Assembly (NCBI GenBank): GCA_024640405.1
Contig: JAHEFB010000017.1
Coordinates: 1 to 64,000, forward strand
From: Alphaproteobacteria bacterium
Lineage (GTDB): Bacteria > Pseudomonadota > Alphaproteobacteria > Rhizobiales > Aestuariivirgaceae
DNA length: 64,000 nucleotides
Reading direction: 5' to 3'
This document shows positions 8,198 through 17,122 of this stretch, in pieces. Every line of letters starts with the position of its first letter. Position 1 is the first letter of the stretch. Below the pieces are notes generated by a model. It was given only the letters and a program-made list of their open reading frames with translations. It was not told the DNA's origin and searched no databases. A program made the translations under genes and the position numbers.

Positions 8198-9580
8198 ATG
8201 ACCGAAACTGTGGATCTGCTGGTTCGGCCAGGCTGGCTCTTCCCTGTCGATAGTGAGACGGAATCTGTCTGCGGCGGCGAAGTCGCGGTCAGCAAAGGCC
8301 TGATCGTCTATGCCGGGCCTGCCCGGCCCGGCGGTTGGGATGCGAAGGAAGTCGTCGATGCGCCGGGCTGTGCGCTTTTGCCCGGCTTCGTGAACTGCCA
8401 TTGTCACACCGCCTCGACAATCTTCCGGGCGCAGTCCGAAGACGGGGAAGGCGGGCGCGCCCTCTACACCGTGGCGTTTCGCGGCGAGGGAGTGGTGGCC
8501 CCCGGGGATTGGGCACTGCTTGCCAGCCTCGGAACCGCCGAGATGGCACGCGCTGGCATCACGACGCTCAACGATTTCTGGTACGCGCCCGATGCGATGG
8601 GAGAGGCCGCGCTTGCGACCGGGCTGCGTATGCAACTGGCTACCGAGATCGTGGACGTCGACAAAAACCGGATTGCCGAAGCTGACTATACCCGTTTTTC
8701 CGACACGGGCGCCCGCACCCTGCGCGCGGGCGTTGAAGCGGCACAGCGATGGCATGGGCAAGCCGATGGGCGGATCACGGCACGTATCGGCCCGCATGCG
8801 GTGGATACGGTGTCCGAAGGGCTGTTCCGCGAGTGCGTTGCCGAAGCGCGGTCCAATGGCTGGGGGCTCCACACCCATGCCGCGCAATCGCCGCAGGAAG
8901 CTGCGGTGATCCGTGAGGCGCATGGCTGCGGCCCTGTGAGATGGCTGGCGGACCTGGGTCTGCTGGGGCCTGATTGGGTGCTGGCGCATCTGACCTTCGC
9001 GGGAGAGGATGACATCGACGCCGCCGCGTCGGCCGATGCGGCCTATGCGCATGCGGCTGCAATCTATCCGCGGCGCGGCGTCTTTCCGGACCTTCCCGGC
9101 ATCCGAGCGCGTGGAATACGCACCGGTTTCGCCACCGACTGGCTGCAAAACGACCCGTTCGAGGGGATGCGGGTGATGCTGGGCGCCACGCGAATAAAGG
9201 CTGGCAGCCATCAAGCGCTGACCAGCCTCGAGGCATTGGAAATGGCGACCGCCGGCGCCGCCGAGGTCATGGGGCTGAGTGACCGGATCGGGCGGCTCAC
9301 GCCAGGCCGCGAGGCTGACATGATCCTCGTGGATCTTGATCGTGCGCACCTTCAGCCCTTCTACGGCACGGCGGCCTCGCTCGTCTGGCACGCCCGTGCT
9401 GACGATGTGGTGCGAAGCTGGGTCCGCGGCGAAGCGGTGCTGGCTGACGGGGCCGTGCGGGGCATAGACGAGGCGGCAGCGCTCGCGGCCGTGCGGGCGC
9501 GGGTCGTGCATTTCGGGGATCAGCTACGCGCGCTGGGAGGCACCGTGCGCACGGTGCCATGTCCCTGCGGCGGTCACTGA
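8198..9580 (+). CDS. Amidohydrolase, ATZ/TRZ (cytosine/guanine deaminase-like) family
   Basis: The 460-residue metal-dependent hydrolase probably deaminates or hydrolyses a heterocyclic nitrogen compound in the cytosol. The TIM-barrel ligands are present: HCH in FVNCHCHTAS, His in GLHTHAA, His in VLAHLTF and Asp in FATDWLQNDP; the C-terminal composite-domain motif GRLTPGREADMILVDLD closes the fold. Two ATGs are possible at 8189 and 8198; GGAGGG at 8182-8187 is correctly spaced only for 8198. The gene is clearly richer in G and C than its neighbours and stands alone between integrase and IS remnants on one side and a gene-poor tract on the other, which suggests horizontal gain. The substrate cannot be deduced. 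Confidence 0.85.
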   Translation: MTETVDLLVRPGWLFPVDSETESVCGGEVAVSKGLIVYAGPARPGGWDAKEVVDAPGCALLPGFVNCHCHTASTIFRAQSEDGEGGRALYTVAFRGEGVVAPGDWALLASLGTAEMARAGITTLNDFWYAPDAMGEAALATGLRMQLATEIVDVDKNRIAEADYTRFSDTGARTLRAGVEAAQRWHGQADGRITARIGPHAVDTVSEGLFRECVAEARSNGWGLHTHAAQSPQEAAVIREAHGCGPVRWLADLGLLGPDWVLAHLTFAGEDDIDAAASADAAYAHAAAIYPRRGVFPDLPGIRARGIRTGFATDWLQNDPFEGMRVMLGATRIKAGSHQALTSLEALEMATAGAAEVMGLSDRIGRLTPGREADMILVDLDRAHLQPFYGTAASLVWHARADDVVRSWVRGEAVLADGAVRGIDEAAALAAVRARVVHFGDQLRALGGTVRTVPCPCGGH

Positions 9581-10285
9581 GGCGTCCTGGCCGTTGGCAC
9601 GGCAGTTGCGACCGTGGTGCGTCACCCATAGAGATAGGAAACTTTTGAGTGAATCAAGGCGCCTATATAAGGCATTGTTTTGAATAATTTTTATCTCATT
9701 ATTTGAGAATGTGAATCAATCGTTAACGGTTGCTATTGATTTTATTGCCATGATGTCCCGAGTTGCTGCCGCACTCTCAGCCGAACAGAAACACAAAAAC
9801 ACTAATACCAACGGAAGCAATTATTGACCCATTTGATTTGGCAAACTCATCTAAATCTGCAATCGCGGGATGGATTGGTGCTTCGCGAATTGAAGCCTCA
9901 TTCTTGACAGGTTTGCCGTCGTGGTCGTTGATCGAGCTTACGCCATTTTTGACATGTCCGGCCGGGAGACATAGGTAACAGATTGTACCCAAGACATGGA
10001 TGACAACCGCGTGCCGAACGGGTTGTCGATAGTTGGCAATGTTTCTTGCTCCAGGTCGATATATCCCAGATCGTGTGCAATGGCCTACTGCTTGGGCTTC
10101 ACTATTGCGCGCGGGTGAGCCGGCATCGAAAAGAATGGGGCACTACCCACTGACGGAAGACCTTGAAAGACAAGGACCCTCGGGCGGTCGCCTGGAAAAA
10201 TGACACTTCTACCATGAGTGGAAATGTCAATTTGCGACCGGTCACCGCCCCGCACTGGCAGTGCTGCAGATGCAAACGGGCGCGA
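9581..10285. other. Gene-poor tract with a diverged repeat end
   Basis: About 700 bp without a supportable gene. At 9805-9840 the sequence ATACCAACGGAAGCAATTA followed by TTGACCCATTTGA resembles the outer end of the dispersed element found at 44183 (ATACCAAAGGAACTGACTA then TTGACCCTTTTGA). No matching opposite end was found. A 71-codon leftward frame at 9777-9992 has no recognisable features. Confidence 0.4.
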
Positions 10286-10741
10286 TCACTTCAAAACACC
10301 GGGCCAGTTCCTGTCGCCCGAAGCGATGTGACCCGGCACATCACCCTCCCATTTCTTTTGCACACCCTTGCTGTAGTTCAGATAGAGTTTGCCGTCGACG
10401 ATGGACCATGCGTCCGGGTCCGTCGAGGCAGTGTAGCCTTGCGAAACCGCCCAGGCACAATACCCGCCATACTGGGGAGCATATTTTTCCGGCGATGCGG
10501 CAAAGCGATCGCGGTTCTCCGTGCTGGTGAAGCGCCACGTAGCGCCGTTCCAGTCATGGGTAATGCCGGCATCACCTGCGACCGGGCGGCCCTCGGTGTA
10601 ATAGCTGATCGGATCCGTGCCGTCGATCGCCGTGCCAGAGTTACTCTGGTAGACAGGCACTTTTCCGGCAGACGCCGGGGTAATGGCGAACTGCGCCACA
10701 ACAAGAGTCAGCACGGCAAGCAGGCTTAAAAGGCGTCGCAT
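10286..10741 (-). CDS. Exported YHS-domain protein
   Basis: The 151-residue protein begins with a Sec signal peptide (MRR, hydrophobic core LLSLLAVLTLVVAQF, cleavage near PASA-G). The mature part is a YHS-type fold with the sequence DPISYYTEGRPVAG, the WRFTSTENRDRFAASPEKYAP stretch and a GGYCAWAVSQG motif with a single Cys. YHS domains are linked to metal handling, for example in copper ATPases, but the periplasmic stand-alone type is uncharacterised. It is monocistronic. Confidence 0.85.
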   Translation of the reverse strand: MRRLLSLLAVLTLVVAQFAITPASAGKVPVYQSNSGTAIDGTDPISYYTEGRPVAGDAGITHDWNGATWRFTSTENRDRFAASPEKYAPQYGGYCAWAVSQGYTASTDPDAWSIVDGKLYLNYSKGVQKKWEGDVPGHIASGDRNWPGVLK

Positions 10742-10973
10742 GAGGTGTTCCCTAATCGAATTATACCAAACTGATGACGGCCATGAGATAGCAGTTCAAT
10801 TCAGCCAAAGTAATGGCACTCACAGTATCTTGACAGCCTTGTGATCAATGATCACCGCATATTCTCCCCCGGGTTCGCAGACAACCTCCGAATGTTCAAC
10901 AGCCGGGTCAAGTCCTGCCGGGCGACAGTTGCGGGTAAGGCATGGCGCGAAACAGCCCACAAACATATTGATT

Positions 10974-11011
10974 GTTACGTCACGAATTGATATCCATTTC
11001 GTTACGTAACG
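10974..11011. promoter_or_regulatory. Candidate operator upstream of a small gene
   Basis: The 12-bp perfect palindrome CGTTACGTAACG (11000-11011) ends 40 bp before the start of the gene at 11052, and a second GTTACGT half-site lies at 10974-10980, 27 bp upstream. Such pairs are typical of dimeric repressor binding, but the protein is unknown. Confidence 0.4.
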
Positions 11012-11051
11012 ATTGCACGCTTCCGTCACAATCGATGAAACAGGAAACAAG

Positions 11052-11312
11052 ATGTCGATGACGAACGCAGAGCGCCAGCAGCGATTCCGGCAACTCACAT
11101 TGCGGGAGCGGCAGCTAAAGGCAGATATTCTGGATTGTCTTGTCGCCGCTATCGACAGCAACCGGATAATGCATGACGAATTGCCGATGCCGGACGGCAG
11201 GTTGTTGAAATTCAGGAGATCCGACGGCGTTTTTTCGGTTGAAATTGCCGGCAACGCAAAGTTGCAACTCGCCATCAAACAAGCCCATCTGCGCAAGCTG
11301 TATCAAAAGTGA
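11052..11312 (+). CDS. Small uncharacterised protein
   Basis: The 86-residue protein starts MSMTNAERQQRFRQLTLRER and continues as a charged helix, then a short basic region with DGRLLKFRRSDG and a C-terminal helix ending LRKLYQK. I do not recognise a family. An in-frame ATG at 11013 exists, but AGGAAA about 7 nt before 11052 favours the later start. A palindromic operator candidate precedes it. It lies in a gene-poor accessory stretch, so function and even expression are uncertain. Confidence 0.5.
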   Translation: MSMTNAERQQRFRQLTLRERQLKADILDCLVAAIDSNRIMHDELPMPDGRLLKFRRSDGVFSVEIAGNAKLQLAIKQAHLRKLYQK

Positions 11313-11894
11313 GACTGGTTGCCGCTTGCCGCGCCGGCGTCGCTGAACTGTCTTTCGTCGTCAACTGAGAGGGAAGTTGTCTGCGCAGGACAATAGACCC
11401 CGGGGAAATTTCAGGCCGGTGAGGCCGGGCGTGGCAGGCAGCAAGGTTTGGTTACCATAACATGACGAATTTCGAGAAAATACCTGCCGGGACATTCTGC
11501 GTCCTGAAAGTCTTGCGGTTTATGTTGCACCGGAATGCAACGGAGCCCCTCATGAGCACATCATCAAAAATCTTTCATGTCGCAACCCTGATTGTCTGCC
11601 TGGCGATCAATTTTGGCCAGACCGGAACGCAGTCTGGCATCTTGTGATCGCGCCACGACCTTCGAACCCACTTTGCCTGCCGATAGGGCCGATTGTGCTT
11701 GTTGAGGCTGGAATTCGGGATGGCGGCCGCAAGGGTTTTGCAAAATTGCCCATCTCTTGCGCCAGCACACATCATTGCAGTTTTCGAGTGAAATCCCGCG
11801 AATAAATCAGATGGTGTAATTCTGTTGAAATTGGTGCTAGCGTCTGTTCAGAGGGCAGAGTCTGGTATCTTATTCCAACGGAGGGGCGACTTCT
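11313..11894. other. Gene-poor intergenic region
   Basis: About 580 bp in which I see no convincing gene. Short frames in both directions between 11462 and 11775 lack ribosome binding sites and recognisable motifs. The final bases contain the GGAGGGG ribosome binding site for the next gene. Confidence 0.4.
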
Positions 11895-12749
11895 GTGCTT
11901 AATCCCATTTCGATCATGGCCGACAGGCTTGGTGACTATGTTTCCGAGCTGTATCTACAATATTTTTCGCACCGCAAACCCGAGTATGCGACATATATGG
12001 GCGGGGCGGCACGCCTCGTGCTGGAGCGGATAGGTAATTCCAATGCGTTGTATCACAACATTGAGCACACCTTGATGGTTACGCTGGTCGGCCAGCAGAT
12101 TATCCGCGGACGTTTGCTGTCCGGCTCAGTCACGCCGGAAGACTGGCTGCATTACACCTGTGCCCTGCTGGTGCATGACATCGGCATGGTGCACGGTGCC
12201 TGCGGCGGCGACACGGCAACCACAGTTGTCATTGATGCCGAGGGCAATAGCTACACGCCGCCGCGAGGTGCCACGGATGCCTGCCTTGCGCCTTATCATA
12301 TCGAACGGGGCAAGATTTATGTGACTGAGCGGTTTGGACCGTCCCAGGTGATCGATGAAAAACGGCTGATGCGTTCGATTGAAATGACACGTTTTCCGGT
12401 TTCCGATCATGCCGACTACCAGGAGACTTCGACTGAGGCAGCGCTGGTGCGTGCCGCCGACCTGATCGGTCAGCTTGCGGATCCGTTCTACCACCGCAAG
12501 ATCAATGCGTTGTATGCCGAGTTTTCGGAGACCGGCATGAACGAGCAACTGGGTGTCGAAAATGCGCTGGATCTGGTCACCCTCTATCCGGAATTCTTCA
12601 AGTGCCAGGTGGAACCCTATATCGGCCCGGCACTGGCCTATCTGGAACTCACGACGGAAGGCAAGCAGTGGATTTCCAACCTCTACAGCAACCTCTATCA
12701 TGCCAAGGAGCGTCCCAATTGCCTTGGCCCGTTTTCCGGCGGTGATTAA
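11895..12749 (+). CDS. HD-domain metal-dependent phosphohydrolase
   Basis: The 284-residue protein carries an HD-type metal site: His in YHNIEHTLM near residue 55 and the HD pair in LLVHDIGMVHG near 94, with further conserved Asp/His later (AALVRAADLIGQLADP). HD proteins hydrolyse nucleotides or cyclic nucleotides; no GYP signature of c-di-GMP phosphodiesterases is present. The GTG start at 11895 has a GGAGGGG ribosome binding site 9 nt upstream. The nucleotidyltransferase gene follows on the same strand after about 65 bp, so the two may be cotranscribed. Confidence 0.75.
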   Translation: MLNPISIMADRLGDYVSELYLQYFSHRKPEYATYMGGAARLVLERIGNSNALYHNIEHTLMVTLVGQQIIRGRLLSGSVTPEDWLHYTCALLVHDIGMVHGACGGDTATTVVIDAEGNSYTPPRGATDACLAPYHIERGKIYVTERFGPSQVIDEKRLMRSIEMTRFPVSDHADYQETSTEAALVRAADLIGQLADPFYHRKINALYAEFSETGMNEQLGVENALDLVTLYPEFFKCQVEPYIGPALAYLELTTEGKQWISNLYSNLYHAKERPNCLGPFSGGD

Positions 12750-12813
12750 GGCCGGGCGGTAACGTGATCAAACCGGATTGTAAGGCTAACTTCATCCAGA
12801 TAGTTTGAGCGCC

Positions 12814-13974
12814 ATGAATATGTGGCAAGGAATTTCACCGGAGGCTTTTGGCCAATATCCGGATCGGGTCGATCTGCTGTTTGCGGCATTGCGGTTTCAT
12901 CAGGACATGAAGTCTTTGTCGGAACTCAGAATGGCATTGCTGACGGATCCCGAGGCGCTGCAGAGCCTGATTGTTACGGCAGACAGGCGAAAGTTGCTAT
13001 CAGCGTTGCTGGCCACGTTGCAGGAAAAACAACTGCTGGAATCCGGCCTTCGCTCGAGCGACCCGCTTTTAAGTCAATTGCTGTCTGCGCAAAGCAGTTT
13101 CGCTACACGGCGACAGGTGCTCAAGGATGGTCTGATCGAAATCGTAAAGTCACTCAATGAGTTGAATATCGTGCCGATGTTGTTGAAGGGGTCGGTGTCG
13201 CTCTGGAAATCCACACCGACATGGCGATTTCAGCGGGACATAGACCTTCTTGTTGAACCTGCGCAGGCAGCGGTGGCGCAAAACGCTCTCTTGTCAATCG
13301 GGTTTGCGCCGATGGCTGAACAAGACAAGGCTCCCCATCATTTGCAACCGGTAATTCGCGACGATGTTCCAGCCAGCATTGAATTGCACTTTGCGACGTC
13401 GAACCCACGCGGGGAGAAGTACCTTCCCACGATTGAATATGTTACAAACAGTGAATTATCGAAAACCGAATACGGTTCCGTATTTCTGCCGGGCGCGATT
13501 GAGCACATGCTGCACATTGTCGTGCACAATCACTTCACCCATCGAAATGCTACATATGGTGTTTCGTCGTTGAAGGGTCTGTATGAATTTGCATGGGAAG
13601 TCGAGAACGCATCGGATCAAACGGTCATGCAGATGTATGAACGCGCCCGGCAGGCCCCGCGTCTGCTGGCGGTGGTCGATTTCTGGCTGGCGGCCGTAGA
13701 GTCGGACTTTGGCGTAAAATTGCCAGCGGAACTTAACGTTCCGACCGACGCCATACTCAGATGGCAAACCCATCGCGCGCGATTGCTGCATGGCGAGTTG
13801 CCCAACCTTGTGACAGCGTATCTCGAAGAAACCGATATGATCCGTGCCAGAACCAGCAGGATGCCGGATTTGCTCAAGGCATTCTGGGCGCCTATGCGGG
13901 ACATTCTGACAGCACCGATCCTGGTCGGATATCGCCATCAGGCGCGTAAATCGGCCGGCATCGATATGGAGTAG
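12814..13974 (+). CDS. NTP_transf_5-type nucleotidyltransferase
   Basis: The protein of about 386 residues resembles the uncharacterised nucleotidyltransferase family PF14907. The catalytic core shows LLKGSVSLWKS followed by the metal-binding FQRDIDLLVEP motif, then a LHFATSNPRGEKY segment; flanking parts are helical. A TTG at 12805 and an ATG at 12820 are other possible starts. Members of this family are often found beside HPr-kinase-like and PqqD-like genes, in some lasso-peptide clusters and in the so-called HPr-rel-A set; both partners occur here 1.5-2.6 kb downstream, on the opposite strand. It converges on the GT2 gene with a 3-bp gap. It could transfer a nucleotidyl group to a phosphorylated peptide or protein, which is inference. 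Confidence 0.8.
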   Translation: MNMWQGISPEAFGQYPDRVDLLFAALRFHQDMKSLSELRMALLTDPEALQSLIVTADRRKLLSALLATLQEKQLLESGLRSSDPLLSQLLSAQSSFATRRQVLKDGLIEIVKSLNELNIVPMLLKGSVSLWKSTPTWRFQRDIDLLVEPAQAAVAQNALLSIGFAPMAEQDKAPHHLQPVIRDDVPASIELHFATSNPRGEKYLPTIEYVTNSELSKTEYGSVFLPGAIEHMLHIVVHNHFTHRNATYGVSSLKGLYEFAWEVENASDQTVMQMYERARQAPRLLAVVDFWLAAVESDFGVKLPAELNVPTDAILRWQTHRARLLHGELPNLVTAYLEETDMIRARTSRMPDLLKAFWAPMRDILTAPILVGYRHQARKSAGIDME

Positions 13975-13977
13975 GGA

Positions 13978-15111
13978 TCAGGCAGTTTTTACCGCCGTGT
14001 TCCGGACCCGGCTCAGCGCAGCCTTACTCACATATTCCAATTCTCCATTGGAGAAATCCGCAGCCAGCTGAAAATACTCTTCGGCATCAGCGAACCTGTT
14101 CATCATGAAGTAGGCCGAGCCAAGCAATCCGTAACTGTCCTGCCGGAAGATCGACTTCTGGAATGATGTCTCGGGGTCGAAGAATTCTTCCGGATCAATC
14201 ATCACGATCGACCGCAGAATATCGACGGCTTCATCCGGCCGTTTCAATTCGATCAGTGCACGTGCCCTGCACCACTGAAGGGCGGGGTTTGCCGGTTGCT
14301 GTTGCAGACCATATTCGGAGATGCGCAGTGCCTCGGTCGGATTCAGCATGTTCATGGCAATACCTGCCAAAGCCTGACAACACAGTGCCGCTATCTTTAA
14401 CTCTTCCCGTGTATTGCCTTGCCTGGCCATGTCGACCGCTTGATTGAGATTGGTTATTGCTTCTTCCCGGCGACCAATTGCCTCAAGTGTCACGCCAAGA
14501 TGGAACCTGCAATAGACCCGCTCGGGATTGCGCTCGATTGCCTTGAGCAGCATAGGTAGATTGCGTGCGTGCTTGTGGTCCTGATTGCCCTCGTACCCTA
14601 CATGACGCAAACGAATGTCCAGGGCGAGCGCGACCTCGGTTCCATCCGCTTCACAGACGCGGCGAACACAGTCTACAACCCGTTCATGCATGATTTGCTC
14701 GAAGCGAATTCGCGGGTCATTCCTGAACAGTCTCAGTTCGGCATAGTCAGTTGAGCCGACAGATGGCTGTAGCTTCAGACGTGCCGCACACGCCTGTTTG
14801 CCGGGAAGCAGGCTTGCTATCGATCCGGTGCCGGGTGCCTCCAGGCGTTCGTCTGCATCTATATAGAGAATCCAGTCGCTGGCTGCGGCGTCCACCCCAA
14901 GATTTCTCGGGGCTGAAAAGTCGTCATTCCAGGGTTGATGCAATACGGTTGCGCCGGCCTTTATCGCCATTTCAACCGTTCCGTCGGTGGACCCTGTGTC
15001 GACGACGATAATATCATCGACACGCCCCGCCAACGACGAAAAGCAGTCCGCAATACGAACTGCTTCATTTTTGGCAATCAAACAAGCGCTTATCGTCTGC
15101 CTATCAGCCAT
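13978..15111 (-). CDS. GT2 glycosyltransferase with C-terminal TPR repeats
   Basis: The 377-residue protein has a GT-A family 2 domain at the N-terminus (ISACLIAKNEA, VVDTGSTDGT, and the DxD-type LYIDADERL near 82-90), followed from about residue 190 by TPR-like helices. Fusion of GT2 and TPR is seen in peptide glycosyltransferases such as SunS and in many uncharacterised proteins. It lacks membrane segments. A 55-residue peptide gene ends 18 bp upstream on the same strand, so the peptide or its product is a plausible acceptor. The convergent nucleotidyltransferase gene ends 3 bp away. Glycosylation of that peptide is inference; sugar and acceptor are unknown. Confidence 0.82.
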   Translation of the reverse strand: MADRQTISACLIAKNEAVRIADCFSSLAGRVDDIIVVDTGSTDGTVEMAIKAGATVLHQPWNDDFSAPRNLGVDAAASDWILYIDADERLEAPGTGSIASLLPGKQACAARLKLQPSVGSTDYAELRLFRNDPRIRFEQIMHERVVDCVRRVCEADGTEVALALDIRLRHVGYEGNQDHKHARNLPMLLKAIERNPERVYCRFHLGVTLEAIGRREEAITNLNQAVDMARQGNTREELKIAALCCQALAGIAMNMLNPTEALRISEYGLQQQPANPALQWCRARALIELKRPDEAVDILRSIVMIDPEEFFDPETSFQKSIFRQDSYGLLGSAYFMMNRFADAEEYFQLAADFSNGELEYVSKAALSRVRNTAVKTA

Positions 15112-15129
15112 GGGCTGAAAGCAGCTGGA

Positions 15130-15297
15130 TTAATTGGAGCTGTTTGTTTGTTGTGCGAGAGCCACCGAACTGCGACCCTGCATGGCAAAACTTGCAACGA
15201 CCGGTGTCACGTATGCCGCACCCATGACGATCTTGCGTATCGCCGAACGACGGCTTTCGTCTACGGATTCGAGTTGTTCTTCAAGTTGTTCGGACAT
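15130..15297 (-). CDS. 55-residue candidate precursor peptide
   Basis: This short gene has an acidic N-terminal part (MSEQLEEQLESVDE), a twin-arginine SRRSAIRKI stretch, a hydrophobic segment (VMGAAYVTPVVASFAM), and a polar Ser/Gln/Asn-rich tail (GRSSVALAQQTNSSN). An AAGGGG tract lies about 12 nt before the ATG, and the stop codon is 18 bp from the GT2 gene, so the two are probably cotranscribed. The layout of charged leader, hydrophobic block and Ser-rich tail suits a modified peptide guided by the nearby PqqD-like protein; SRRSAI plus ALA-Q could also be a Tat-type signal with a cleavage site. I cannot decide between them. The short gene is easily missed by gene finders. Confidence 0.6.
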   Translation of the reverse strand: MSEQLEEQLESVDESRRSAIRKIVMGAAYVTPVVASFAMQGRSSVALAQQTNSSN

Positions 15298-15478
15298 ATC
15301 GATTAGCTACCCCTTGCTGCCTAGCCGGGACCTAAAATAGACCAGATTACCTAATCGTCAACTAAATTTTACGTGTTTTGTGGCTTTTGAGAAAAACACC
15401 GGCCAATCGACGTTTTACGCCAATTATTTGCCAATATTTTACTTGTGGAAAAACTCAAATTTCAATTTGCGGAAAGAA

Positions 15479-16312
15479 TCAATCTTTGCGCGTGAGTCTT
15501 TTCAGGAAGCCGACGGCCTGATCCATATTGCCCATATTCATTTGCCAGCAGTGTGCGTCTGAAGCGGCCTGATAAAGTGCCGCGAGGCCAACGCCCTGAT
15601 GGTTTTCAGGCAGGTAACATTGCGTCATGGCATTTTGAAATGTCTGGTCGGTGCTCAGCTTTGAGAACTCCGTTGGGCCACCGTGGTTTGCGCTGAGATG
15701 GATGAAATGGTCGATGGAGAAGGGGGCCAGTTCCCATGCGACCTTTTCGGTTTCCGGCGGGACAGAATAGATGATCGATCCGTCCCAGTTTTCAAAACCG
15801 GGGCTGGACTCCACCAGAGAAGCCAACGCCGGGACGAAGCTGATTGAGCTCTGTTTCACCCGCATGGTTCGCGGCCGCGTAAATATTCTGGTTTTTGAGA
15901 TGAAGACGTGTTCATCACCGTAAACCTGGTAGCCGGCCTCCAGAATTTTCAGGGAAAGGGTTGTTTTTCCTGCACCCTTGTCAGCGAACAGCACAATGTT
16001 CTGGTTATTTATGCGAAAGCTGGCCGCATGGAGAAGCAAGCCCGATCCAAGCTCTGCAATCAGCACTTCGCGGACCGCCAGGTGGCAGGCTTCGAGGATG
16101 TCGCCGGGTGTGCCCTGAACGTCTATGGAACCGTAGCTTAGACAATATTTGTCCGCGTCGCGCGAGATCGCTATTTCTATCGGCGCCAATTCAACCGCCG
16201 ACATAGCCGGTGTTGCTTCAACAAACTTCAGGCTGCGGTATATCTCGTCGTCGCAACAGCAAAAGCGAAGTTCGTGTTTTAGACTGCGGGCAATTACTAC
16301 TCCGCTTTGCAA
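15479..16312 (-). CDS. HPr-kinase-like serine kinase
   Basis: The 277-residue protein has the organisation of HprK-related kinases: an N-terminal beta-rich part, LLLHAASF near 92-99, then a Walker A loop GAGKTT at 113-118 within LFADKGAGKTTLS, and GDEHVFI further on as the acidic catalytic region. It lacks the full HprK length and no HPr gene is nearby. The start overlaps the end of the pqqD-like gene by 16 nt, which indicates translational coupling. HprK-like kinases in some lasso-peptide clusters phosphorylate a Ser of the precursor; the target here may be the 55-residue peptide, which is inference. Confidence 0.82.
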   Translation of the reverse strand: MQSGVVIARSLKHELRFCCCDDEIYRSLKFVEATPAMSAVELAPIEIAISRDADKYCLSYGSIDVQGTPGDILEACHLAVREVLIAELGSGLLLHAASFRINNQNIVLFADKGAGKTTLSLKILEAGYQVYGDEHVFISKTRIFTRPRTMRVKQSSISFVPALASLVESSPGFENWDGSIIYSVPPETEKVAWELAPFSIDHFIHLSANHGGPTEFSKLSTDQTFQNAMTQCYLPENHQGVGLAALYQAASDAHCWQMNMGNMDQAVGFLKRLTRKD

Positions 16313-16572
16313 ATCAGACCGGCCTCCAGCATGTCCTGCATGCTCTTTTGAACGTCGATGTCCTCATCCAGTTCAAAGGCCGACTTGATGAATTCGGCGA
16401 TTGCGGCAACTGACTGGCCGCCATCGCACATCTGGTAGACGATTGCGGCGGTTGAATTTAGATAATGCACCATGTTGTTGTCATTATCATAAATGACGTA
16501 TCCATCCGGGACCTCATTGAGATCCATGCCTTCCGCCGTGACAAAGCGGTCGTCTGGGGAAATCTCGTTCAT
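16297..16572 (-). CDS. PqqD-like peptide-recognition protein
   Basis: The 91-residue protein matches the PqqD / RRE fold used to bind leader peptides: a beta-strand region with DGYVIYDNDNNMVHYLNSTA, the IVYQMCDGGQSVAAIAEFI helix block and a C-terminal DMLEAGLI helix. In-frame codons reach back to 16680, but the ATG at 16572 follows a GAGGAAGG ribosome binding site and gives the family length. Its 3' end overlaps the kinase gene. PqqD-like proteins deliver a peptide to a modifying enzyme, so together with the kinase this is a two-gene recognition and phosphorylation unit. Confidence 0.85.
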   Translation of the reverse strand: MNEISPDDRFVTAEGMDLNEVPDGYVIYDNDNNMVHYLNSTAAIVYQMCDGGQSVAAIAEFIKSAFELDEDIDVQKSMQDMLEAGLICKAE

Positions 16573-17122
16573 GGTGATTCTGCCTTCCTCTGAGTCGGTT
16601 TGACTGAAATTGTTCAACCTGGGGATCGTCGATCTGATTTTGATGAAGCGTACATATCGCTGAGCAACGTGTTTACGCAACCTTTTTACTTGGCATTTTT
16701 TCTTTGACCAAGCCCAGTGGTTTCATGCAGGCAGTGCCGGAAACTCCCTGTTCCAGGAATGCCCCCTGCGCGTTCATTGTTGTTCAGCGCCGGTCCCACC
16801 GTACACTTTGTGAGGAAACCACTGGCAGGTCAAAGGCCTACGCTCTTCGCGGGATTGCTGGCCATGGCCTTGGCTGGGTGTTGTTGAGACGACGCTTTCG
16901 GGTTCATCGCGCGTCATCTGGTGGTTTGGTCGGGGTAATTTTTCTCGTGTCCTGGCAGTTCAAAACCCTAATGCAGGCTCTGTTTAAGGCTTTGTGGCGG
17001 TGGGCGGGTGGAGTAAAGCTTGCCTGGAAATACACTTGAGGACGATCCTTACTGAGATCTGGTGTAAGTCGTGGACCGGCGGCGTCGCTGCAGGACCTAA
17101 CCGAACACCACGGAGTATTGCT
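16573..17122. other. Divergent intergenic region of the kinase cluster
   Basis: About 550 bp between the leftward pqqD-like gene and the rightward GT-A-like gene. A 111-codon rightward frame (16704-17039) ends in a hydrophobic and basic stretch (GGLVGVIFLVSW, ALFKALWRWAGG) and could encode a small membrane protein, but its first half looks random and no good ribosome binding site was seen, so I do not call it. Promoters for both directions probably lie here. Confidence 0.35.

Noticed and set aside
8117-9511. Long leftward open frame opposite the amidohydrolase
   Set aside because: It is a high-GC antisense shadow; the rightward frame has intact metal-binding motifs and a proper ribosome binding site.
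9777-9992. 71-codon leftward frame near a repeat end
   Set aside because: It runs through the diverged repeat end, with no start signal or recognisable motif.
15479-16312. Bona fide HPr kinase/phosphorylase (hprK)
   Set aside because: No ptsH-like gene nearby and the gene is coupled to a PqqD-like gene, which fits HprK-related peptide kinases better.
16704-17039. 111-codon rightward frame with a hydrophobic end
   Set aside because: No good ribosome binding site and an unconvincing first half; described as a possibility only.
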